This document shows, piece after piece, positions 1 to 5,709 of a stretch of DNA of 12,016 nt. The position numbers and the translations under genes are program-made. The stretch is from positions 1-12,016 of the forward strand of contig CAZKOM010000069.1 in the NCBI GenBank assembly GCA_964554385.1. Reading direction: 5' to 3'. Each line of letters starts with the position of its first letter. Within the stretch, counting starts at the first letter, position 1. Source of the DNA: JAGKXC01 sp964554385. Its GTDB lineage: Bacteria; Bacteroidota; Bacteroidia; NS11-12g; UBA955. The notes beneath the pieces are model-generated. The model was not told the origin of the DNA, did not search any database, and worked only from the letters and a program-made list of their open reading frames with translations.

Positions 1-1379
1 TTCCAACCTCTGCTTTTGTTCTTTTCGTAGATTTTGGCCAATTTGGGCATTACCTCTTTGCAATGTCCGCAAGTTGGATCCCAAAAGATCATGATGGTCC
101 AGGGAGCCTTGGTGCTTTGAGTTCTGTACCATTCTCCCTTTATGTTTTTTAATTCTAATTCTGGTGCGGGTTGACCTATCGTAGTTGGCCAGCGTTCGTA
201 AGCATTTTTACACATGTTGCTGATGGTGGAACTATCCGTCCACCAAGCTCTACCTTGTCCATAAGTTGAAACCGCCATATGTATAAAAGCCCGGTCCATT
301 CCCATGATATTAGAGGATTCAAAACGGTTGGTAAGATACCAAATTACGTATTTCTCCATTTCAATGGTATTACGGCAGGCAGCCATAATACGTTCAGCCT
401 CTTGTATACAAGAATCGGCATCCGGTAGAATTAACTTGTCGAAAAAGAAATCAAGTTTTTGCTTTACTACATTTACCGGCATTCTAACCAAACCATCTTC
501 ATTCCAATCAAAATGATCCCAATAATGAGATTTGAAATAGCGATAAGGGAAAGAAGAATCCTTGTCTCCATTTGGTAATGTTGGATATTCGGTAGGTATG
601 TTTATACTTACCATGGTTAGCAAAAATCTGGATAATAAGTGATCGGGATTGGTGGCAATGAAAATAGAGTCGTATTTTTCCTTATCGTTTAATAAAGCTG
701 TTTTTTTAGCTTCTAACGCTTCTTTTTTAGGTCCAACGGAATCAATTTCCAATTGCTGATCAACCGCATATAGTTGGTCTATGATTCCAGTTTTTCCTTT
801 CTGATAATTAATGTACGCCGTGTTTTGTACAGAACCTGTTGCGCTCATTTTGTTAAAATAATCCCGTTCGTACCATGCTGTATCATAGGCTATTTCAAAA
901 TCTTGATCGTCGTCTACGATAAATTCAAAATAGTCACGTTTACCGGGAAGCACAAATAGGTACATGCCGCGTTGCAATTTTTGAGTACCTGTGAAATTAG
1001 CTACCCCATTTTTATCAATGACAGCGGTATCTCTTAAATATTTTGAACCGATATGATGATCGGCCAAGAATACGGTGTCTCCTTTAAAAATAGTAGTGGG
1101 CGATGCTTTAACATTGTCCGGTGTAAGTGTTTTGATCTTGAATCGTAATGAGTAGTTACCGGGCTCACGGCCATCCCAAGCTTTACCATTGGTGATTTTT
1201 GGATAGGCGCCATGCACATTGGGTTTTATAGCGGGCGTTGCTCGTTGATAAGGCTTAATTCGTGTGGGTTGAGGTATAGGTTGAAACTTTAATGGAGCTG
1301 AATTTTGTGCCGAAATAGGCGAAGACAACACCAAGGAACCTAAGATAAACAGTGTGGATTTACTTAAAAATTTCAACAT
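1..1379 (-). CDS. Exported thioredoxin-fold (TlpA-like) protein, 3' end outside window
   Basis: I translated the minus strand from the ATG at 1379 and found 459 codons without a stop up to the left edge, so the C-terminus lies outside the window. Residues 1-24 are a signal peptide (hydrophobic core, then ISA before QNS). A proline-rich linker follows to about residue 70. Residues about 75-175 look like the beta-rich DUF4369-type domain, and about 235-395 is a helical stretch resembling DUF5106. From about residue 400 (IGQPAPELEL) a thioredoxin-like domain begins, with the redox motif WDPTCGHCK; the cysteines are C437 and C440. Known relatives in Bacteroidota are periplasmic or lipid-anchored thiol-disulfide proteins. 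This one has no lipobox cysteine, so it is probably soluble in the periplasm or held by its uncleaved signal. The redox activity is inferred from the motif, the substrate is unknown, and the two N-terminal domain names are from memory of the family layout. Confidence 0.85.
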   Translation of the reverse strand, partial: MLKFLSKSTLFILGSLVLSSPISAQNSAPLKFQPIPQPTRIKPYQRATPAIKPNVHGAYPKITNGKAWDGREPGNYSLRFKIKTLTPDNVKASPTTIFKGDTVFLADHHIGSKYLRDTAVIDKNGVANFTGTQKLQRGMYLFVLPGKRDYFEFIVDDDQDFEIAYDTAWYERDYFNKMSATGSVQNTAYINYQKGKTGIIDQLYAVDQQLEIDSVGPKKEALEAKKTALLNDKEKYDSIFIATNPDHLLSRFLLTMVSINIPTEYPTLPNGDKDSSFPYRYFKSHYWDHFDWNEDGLVRMPVNVVKQKLDFFFDKLILPDADSCIQEAERIMAACRNTIEMEKYVIWYLTNRFESSNIMGMDRAFIHMAVSTYGQGRAWWTDSSTISNMCKNAYERWPTTIGQPAPELELKNIKGEWYRTQSTKAPWTIMIFWDPTCGHCKEVMPKLAKIYEKNKSRGW

Positions 1380-1404
1380 AATTGTATGACCTTGTTTTAA
1401 CTCT

Positions 1405-1425
1405 GCAATTTAATGACAATTTTTG
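1405..1425. promoter_or_regulatory. Possible divergent -7 boxes (thioredoxin-like / ATL genes)
   Basis: Two one-mismatch relatives of the Bacteroidota -7 box TAnnTTTG lie back to back here. On the minus strand TAAATTGC (1412 to 1405) would start transcription about 20 nt before the ATG at 1379. On the plus strand AATTTTTG (1418-1425) would start transcription near 1431, just before the ATG at 1443. Neither has a clear -33 box. This is weak pattern matching in AT-rich sequence. Confidence 0.22.
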
Positions 1426-1442
1426 TTCCAAAATGGTTGTTT

Positions 1443-1787
1443 ATGGTTGAACAATTAAGTTTTTACGATCAAGTGTATGAGGTAGTGCGATCCATTCCTT
1501 ATGGACGTGTTACGAGTTATGGAGCGATAGCTAAATTTTTAGGGTCGGGCAGAAGTAGTAGATTGGTAGGTTGGGCGATGAATGAGTCGCATCATAAAAG
1601 CCCCCCCGTGCCTGCTCATCGCGTAGTAAATAGAAATGGGGTGCTTTCAGGAAAAATGCACTTTGTTCCACCGGAATCAATGGCGGAAAAGTTACAAATG
1701 GAGGGGGTAATTGTTGAAAATGATGCGATAGTAAACTTTTCGGTAGTCTTTTGGGATCCTGCGAAAGAGCTTGGTTTTATTGAGTAG
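1443..1787 (+). CDS. Alkyltransferase-like DNA repair protein (MGMT family, Ala in place of active-site Cys)
   Basis: The 114-residue product is a stand-alone DNA-binding domain of the O6-methylguanine methyltransferase family. It starts FYDQVYEVVRSIPYGRVTSYG, with the helix-turn-helix and the conserved Tyr of TSYG; the SSRLVGWAM segment supplies the Arg-finger equivalent. The active-site motif PCHRV reads PAHRV (Ala codon 1614-1616), so alkyl transfer is not possible. Proteins of this kind (ATL/Atl1) bind O6-alkylguanine and hand it to nucleotide excision repair; that role here is inferred from the family. An upstream in-frame ATG at 1413 would add ten residues (MTIFVPKWLF) that relatives lack, so I prefer 1443. 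No Shine-Dalgarno decides it. A run of seven C at 1601-1607 lies just before the active-site codons. The gene is monocistronic, divergent from the thioredoxin-like gene and convergent with the pseudouridine synthase gene. Confidence 0.9.
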   Translation: MVEQLSFYDQVYEVVRSIPYGRVTSYGAIAKFLGSGRSSRLVGWAMNESHHKSPPVPAHRVVNRNGVLSGKMHFVPPESMAEKLQMEGVIVENDAIVNFSVVFWDPAKELGFIE

Positions 1788-1795
1788 GAGGGAGA

Positions 1796-1839
1796 TGGGT
1801 ATAGTTAAATACGTATTATCGTATCTAGGAGAATGCCCA
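1796..1839. terminator. Weak hairpin between convergent genes
   Basis: The 79-nt gap between the ATL gene and the pseudouridine synthase gene holds an outer stem TGGGTAT/ATGCCCA (1796-1802 with 1833-1839, one G-T pair) and an inner stem ATACG/CGTAT (1809-1813 with 1820-1824). There is no T-run on either side, so a terminator role is only suggested by its place. Confidence 0.25.
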
Positions 1840-1866
1840 AATTGTAAATATAGATGAGTTTAAGTA

Positions 1867-2544
1867 TTATTTGGTTTTAAACAATCCCCACCACTGCGTT
1901 TTGGGATAGGGTGCGATAATATCAATTGCCGGTTGAGTAGTAACGGCATGGGGAGAGATTAGACGGTAGGAATGTAAAGCAATACTTTTATCCGGTAAAG
2001 GTTCCACGGCTCCGTATTTGACATCGCCTAAAATAGGACATCCCATTTTTGAAAGTTGAACACGTATTTGGTGGAATCGTCCGGATTCCAAGGTGATTTC
2101 GTAAAGAAACTTGCCTCCATAATTATTGATTAATTTAAAGTATAGCGTTGCAGGTTTGGTGTTGTTTCTCGGACTATTATATGCGTGGGCCCTATGGGTT
2201 ACACCGTCTTTAGATACATGGTGGTGAAGACTTCCTTCCTCTTCCGGTAATGCCCGTGTGGTTAATGCATGATAGATTTTAGTATTTGACTTATTCCTAA
2301 AAACCTCATTCATCCGAGTTAATGCTTTTGATGTTTTAGCTAATACTAAAACACCGCTTACCGGTCTATCGATTCGATGAATTAACCCTACAAAGGCTTT
2401 TCCCGGCTTGTTGTATTTTTCAGCAATGTAACGCTCCGCCCATTCTAACAAATGAAAATCGCCTGTTTGATCGCCTTGAACAGCCATCCCGGCGGGTTTA
2501 TTTATCGCCAATAAATGATTATCTTCCCAAAGAACTTGAACCAC
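1867..2544 (-). CDS. RluA-family pseudouridine synthase (TruC/RluA-like, no S4 domain)
   Basis: The 225-residue product is a single catalytic domain of the RluA family, which isomerises uridine to pseudouridine in rRNA or tRNA in the cytoplasm. The N-terminus has the family's opening (VLWEDNHLLAINKPAGMAV). The catalytic motif is HRIDRPVSG with the catalytic Asp at residue 59, and the second family motif is RFHQIRVQL at 156-164, followed by GCPILGDVKYG. There is no N-terminal S4 RNA-binding domain, and the length fits the short TruC/RluA-like subgroup; the modified position cannot be told from sequence alone. The start is GTG at 2544: a stop lies four codons upstream in frame, and the next ATG (residue 21) would cut away conserved sequence. 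It is transcribed away from the MATE gene from a shared 65-nt region. Confidence 0.93.
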   Translation of the reverse strand: MVQVLWEDNHLLAINKPAGMAVQGDQTGDFHLLEWAERYIAEKYNKPGKAFVGLIHRIDRPVSGVLVLAKTSKALTRMNEVFRNKSNTKIYHALTTRALPEEEGSLHHHVSKDGVTHRAHAYNSPRNNTKPATLYFKLINNYGGKFLYEITLESGRFHQIRVQLSKMGCPILGDVKYGAVEPLPDKSIALHSYRLISPHAVTTQPAIDIIAPYPKTQWWGLFKTK

Positions 2545-2548
2545 ATTA

Positions 2549-2556
2549 CAAAGTTA
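2549..2556 (-). promoter_or_regulatory. -7 promoter box of the pseudouridine synthase gene
   Basis: TAACTTTG on the minus strand (2556 to 2549) matches the Bacteroidota -7 consensus TAnnTTTG exactly. Transcription would be expected to start 4-7 nt downstream, at or next to the GTG start codon at 2544, which implies a leaderless or nearly leaderless message. No good -33 box is visible. Confidence 0.5.
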
Positions 2557-2563
2557 ATGGTAA

Positions 2564-2578
2564 TATCGGTTTCCGATA
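2564..2578. promoter_or_regulatory. Palindrome between divergent promoters, candidate operator
   Basis: TATCGG-TTT-CCGATA is a perfect 6-bp inverted repeat with a 3-nt centre. It falls between the two -7 boxes (2549-2556 minus, 2591-2598 plus), where the -33 elements of both promoters would lie. A dimeric regulator bound here could control both genes. No regulator gene is nearby, so the binding protein is unknown. It could also be a chance palindrome. Confidence 0.4.
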
Positions 2579-2590
2579 GTGGCTTTGTCC

Positions 2591-2598
2591 TATTTTTG
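2591..2598 (+). promoter_or_regulatory. -7 promoter box of the MATE pump gene
   Basis: TATTTTTG matches the Bacteroidota consensus TAnnTTTG exactly. It would place the transcript start near 2604, leaving about 5 nt before the ATG at 2610. Confidence 0.5.
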
Positions 2599-2609
2599 CA
2601 TTCCTTTTC

Positions 2610-3995
2610 ATGAAAAACCCATTTGTAGTTTATAAAGAGCAGATTACTACAATGCTCAAATTGGCCTATCCCATCGTTTTGGGCCAATTAAGTGTAGTGC
2701 TTATGGGGGTTGCTGATACAGTGATGGTTGGTGATTTGGGTGATGATTTTTTAGCTAGTGCGAATCAGGCAAACAATATATTTTTTATGGCCTGCGGTTT
2801 AACCTTTGGGGTATTGTTTGCAATTTCAACATTAGTGAGCATTAAAGTGGGGCAGGGGAAAGCAAGTGATGGTTTTATAACGTATCGAGCAGGATTAGTG
2901 ATTGCCATGATGTTGTTTGTAGCTCAGTTCTCGGTAATGCAGTTATTGGTACATAATTTCCATTGGCTGAATCAAAAGGGCAGAGTGAACGAATTAGCAC
3001 CAGGTTTTTTGAATATCATTTCGTTTAGTATTTTTCCGTTGTTAATTAACGTTGTAACTAGGCAGTTTACGGATGGTTTGGGTCATACTAAGGTTGCCGT
3101 TGTTATTTCAACGGGAGGCTTATTGTTAAATATTCTATTAAATTATCTATGGATTTACGGTCATTGGGGGTTTGAGGCTATGGGGCTCAATGGGGCGGCA
3201 TACGCAACTCTGGTGTCGCGAATTATTATGGCATTATCTGGACTTTGGTACATTCGATATTCTCGATTTATGAGAACGTATGTTCCCAAGAAGATGCCGG
3301 GTTGGAATCAAATAAAGGTAGAATTACCTCAAATTTGGAAATTGGGGATTCCTGTTGCACTGCAGACTTTTGCAGAATGGGCTTGTTTTGGTTTGTCTGG
3401 AGTGATGATAGGATGGTTTGATGAGAAGCAGTTGGCGGCACACGCGGTGGCATTGAATGTGGCGTCTGTGGCGTATATGGTAGTAAGTGGTATTGCTATG
3501 GCGGGTGCGATCTTAGTGGGTAATGCTTATGGGGAAGAAGACAGAGTGAAAATTAGGCATACTGCGCATGCAGTGTTCTTAGTAATTGCCGTTTTTGAAA
3601 TTATAAATATGGTGATTTTTGTTGTATTTAATCAACAAATCGCTGGATTGTATAAATTGTCCGATGGGGTAATGCCAATTATACTGCCCTTATTTTTGCT
3701 TGCAGCAGCATTTCAGGTGGCCGATGGAATACAAGCCGGTGCCATGAATATGTTACGAGGCGTGAAGGATGTAAATTGGTCGTCAGGGTTATCTATTTTG
3801 AGTTATTGGGTAGTGAGTTTACCGTTAAGTTATATACTGGGCGTAACTATGGGATGGGAAGTTTATGGTGTGTGGTTAGGCTTTACTATCGGGTTATTTG
3901 TAGCGGCTATACTAGGGACCTGGCGTTTTTATCATCATATTCGAATCATGAAATTTGACAATACCGATACGGGAATACCCGTGGTTGCTCATTAA
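2610..3995 (+). CDS. NorM-type MATE family multidrug efflux transporter
   Basis: The 461-residue inner-membrane protein has about twelve hydrophobic helices in two halves, the usual MATE length and plan. The first helix carries MGVADTVMVG with D36. The second half carries FAEWACF with E256 and QVADGIQAGAMNMLRG with D372. These match, by position and context, the cation-binding acidic residues D36, E255 and D371 of Vibrio NorM, so Na+- or H+-driven export of organic cations or other toxic compounds is likely; the substrate is unknown. The ATG at 2610 gives the same distance to D36 as in NorM, which supports it over the internal ATG at residue 15. The next gene begins 9 nt after the stop, so the two are probably co-transcribed. 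Confidence 0.95.
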   Translation: MKNPFVVYKEQITTMLKLAYPIVLGQLSVVLMGVADTVMVGDLGDDFLASANQANNIFFMACGLTFGVLFAISTLVSIKVGQGKASDGFITYRAGLVIAMMLFVAQFSVMQLLVHNFHWLNQKGRVNELAPGFLNIISFSIFPLLINVVTRQFTDGLGHTKVAVVISTGGLLLNILLNYLWIYGHWGFEAMGLNGAAYATLVSRIIMALSGLWYIRYSRFMRTYVPKKMPGWNQIKVELPQIWKLGIPVALQTFAEWACFGLSGVMIGWFDEKQLAAHAVALNVASVAYMVVSGIAMAGAILVGNAYGEEDRVKIRHTAHAVFLVIAVFEIINMVIFVVFNQQIAGLYKLSDGVMPIILPLFLLAAAFQVADGIQAGAMNMLRGVKDVNWSSGLSILSYWVVSLPLSYILGVTMGWEVYGVWLGFTIGLFVAAILGTWRFYHHIRIMKFDNTDTGIPVVAH

Positions 3996-4004
3996 ATTTG
4001 CTCC

Positions 4005-4835
4005 ATGCGTTTTATTTCGCTCTTATTTTTTAGCTGTTTTTCGATATTGTTGTTACATGCTCAGCAAGGACAAACACCGAAGCGTTGGAATAATGTCTTA
4101 GAAGTTGGGGCAATGCCATCGATAAGTGGGAGGATAATTTCGGATTACAAGCCAGATATTGCCGGTGGGTATAGTGAATCGGGTTTAGTAGATTCATTTA
4201 AAATGGCTGATAAATCGCTTCAATCCTTGAATTTATTTGTAACCTATCAGAATCGGAAAAAGAAATATTCTGGAATTACCCTAGGTGCAGGGTTGATTAC
4301 TACAGGGTTTGATCGAGTGAAAACCGGTGCGATGTTTGGCTATCAAATACATCCAAGTTTGGAGGTGTATGATAATCAAGTAGTTGCTGGAGATATGGAG
4401 GTGCATTATGAGTTTCGATCAACTTATCTAGCTGGTTTGATTGCTTGGGATAAACGGTTAGATGGTAGTGGATTTCAGATTAAGCAAGGTTCTGTATGGG
4501 TGCAAGCCGGAGTAATGCCTACGTTGCTATTGAATCATGGTTTGAAGATTAATACAATTGGATTTTTGTTGCCAGAGGGGAACGGAATTTTACGAGACGA
4601 TGTTTATGGAACAACGGTAGATACTGGGTTGGTAATTAATAAAGCATCCAGTGTAAAGGGGAATGCTTTTTTTACCCTTTCGGGCCGATTGGAATATGAA
4701 TTATCGGTGGGAATGCGTATTGCCTTCAGCCCACGTATAATGATTCCTCTGTTGCCGAATGCCAGAGGTGCTCAAACGTATTGGTCGCCTTTATTTGGAT
4801 TGCAAATAGGTCTGTGTGTTCCCATTGAGAATTAA
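4005..4835 (+). CDS. Exported protein of unknown function, probable outer-membrane beta-barrel
   Basis: I do not recognise this 276-residue protein. Residues 1-19 form a signal peptide (MRFISLLFFSCFSILLLHA), with likely cleavage before QQGQ. The mature part is rich in Gly, Ser, Tyr and alternating hydrophobic residues, for example LFVTYQNRKKKYSGITLGAG, TYLAGLIAWDKRL and SVWVQAGVMPTLLL, broken by polar loops. It ends in GLQIGLCVPIEN. That pattern suggests a beta-barrel in the outer membrane, although the last residue is Asn rather than the usual aromatic. No lipobox or catalytic motif is seen. It lies 9 nt after the MATE pump gene on the same strand, so the two are probably expressed together. 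A role linked to export or envelope stress is possible but is only inference from context. Confidence 0.8.
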   Translation: MRFISLLFFSCFSILLLHAQQGQTPKRWNNVLEVGAMPSISGRIISDYKPDIAGGYSESGLVDSFKMADKSLQSLNLFVTYQNRKKKYSGITLGAGLITTGFDRVKTGAMFGYQIHPSLEVYDNQVVAGDMEVHYEFRSTYLAGLIAWDKRLDGSGFQIKQGSVWVQAGVMPTLLLNHGLKINTIGFLLPEGNGILRDDVYGTTVDTGLVINKASSVKGNAFFTLSGRLEYELSVGMRIAFSPRIMIPLLPNARGAQTYWSPLFGLQIGLCVPIEN

Positions 4836-4873
4836 CCTATAAAATTGAGAGTTAATAACCCATTGATTAACGG
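4821..4873 (+). repeat. Three degenerate direct repeats at the gene end
   Basis: Related words ATTGAGAATTAACC (4824), ATTGAGAGTTAATAACC (4844) and ATTGATTAAC (4862) recur about every 19 nt. The first and last are preceded by CCC. The first copy contains the stop codon of the beta-barrel gene. The copies are AT-rich and imperfect, so this could be chance or the trace of a small tandem duplication. Confidence 0.35.
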
Positions 4874-4884
4874 ATTTATCTCAT

Positions 4885-4918
4885 AAAAAAAGCGAATTTT
4901 CCTCGGAAAATTCGCTTT
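4885..4918 (-). terminator. Intrinsic terminator of sdhCAB, possibly bidirectional
   Basis: A perfect 14-bp stem (AAAGCGAATTTTCC, 4889-4902, with GGAAAATTCGCTTT, 4905-4918) surrounds two unpaired bases. Read on the minus strand it is followed by seven T (complement of 4885-4891), which fits termination of the sdh operon whose last stop codon is at 4947. On the plus strand the tail is only a short T stretch, so it may also, less efficiently, end the MATE/beta-barrel transcript. Confidence 0.85.
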
Positions 4919-4946
4919 CATAAATTGATTTTCTTTGCTACTTGAA

Positions 4947-5702
4947 TTATTTACCGTTCATTTTAGCGCGGTAGTATTCTTTATTTAGGTTAGCGATTAC
5001 GCTTAATGGGATTTGTTTTGGACATTCTGCTGAACAAGCACCCGTATTGGTACAAGCGCCAAATCCTTCGGCATCCATTTGATTTACCATAGCAACTACG
5101 CGGGTCTCTCTTTCAGGCTGGCCCTGGGGTAATTTTGCTAATTGAGTAACTTTTGCGCCAACAAATAACATAGCACTTGCATTTTTACAAGCACTTACAC
5201 AAGCTCCGCAACCAATACAAGTAGCCGCTTCGAATGCTTCGTCTGCAACCTCTTTCGGAATTAGTATAGCATTAGCGTCTACTGCGTTTCCAGTATTAAC
5301 AGAAACGAAACCACCAGCAGATATAATTCGGTCAAAAGCGCCACGATTAACACTTAAATCTTTGATTACAGGGAATGCATTGGCTCTCCATGGTTCAACA
5401 GTAATGGTATCGCCATCCTTGAAGCTTCGCATGTGCAATTGGCAAGTAGTAACTCCTCTTTTTGGACCATGAGGTCTTCCATTGATAACCATGGAACACA
5501 TACCACAAATCCCTTCGCGGCAATCGTGGTCGAACGCAATCGGCTCTTTGCCAGTTTCAATCAATTGTTCGTTAAGAACATCGAACATTTCCAAGAAACT
5601 CATGTCCGGATTGGCAACTACCTTGTGCTCTTCAAATCGTCCAGAGGCATTGGTGTTTTCCTGTCTCCAAACTTTGAGCGTGATATTCATGTCGTGATTC
5701 AT
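4947..5702 (-). CDS. sdhB: Succinate dehydrogenase/fumarate reductase iron-sulfur subunit
   Basis: The 251-residue subunit passes electrons from the flavin of SdhA to the quinone site in the membrane. Three cluster motifs are complete. The [2Fe-2S] ligands are C61, C66, C69 and C87, with a longer spacer before C87 as in the type-B enzymes of Bacteroidota and Actinobacteria. The [4Fe-4S] ligands are C162, C165, C168 and C172 (CIGCGACVSAC). The [3Fe-4S] ligands are C217, C223 and C227 (CTNTGACSAECP). The start at 5702 leaves 7 nt after sdhA; a second ATG four codons in is also possible. It is the last gene of sdhCAB and is followed by a strong terminator. The direction, succinate oxidation or fumarate reduction, cannot be read from the sequence; an aerobic citric-acid-cycle role is likely. 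Confidence 0.97.
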   Translation of the reverse strand: MNHDMNITLKVWRQENTNASGRFEEHKVVANPDMSFLEMFDVLNEQLIETGKEPIAFDHDCREGICGMCSMVINGRPHGPKRGVTTCQLHMRSFKDGDTITVEPWRANAFPVIKDLSVNRGAFDRIISAGGFVSVNTGNAVDANAILIPKEVADEAFEAATCIGCGACVSACKNASAMLFVGAKVTQLAKLPQGQPERETRVVAMVNQMDAEGFGACTNTGACSAECPKQIPLSVIANLNKEYYRAKMNGK

Positions 5703-5709
5703 GGTTGTA

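Noticed and set aside
304..959. Plus-strand open frames of 60-70 codons (304-516, 774-959)
   Set aside because: They lie antisense inside the continuous minus-strand thioredoxin-like gene, have no family-like features, and are the kind of frame expected by chance.
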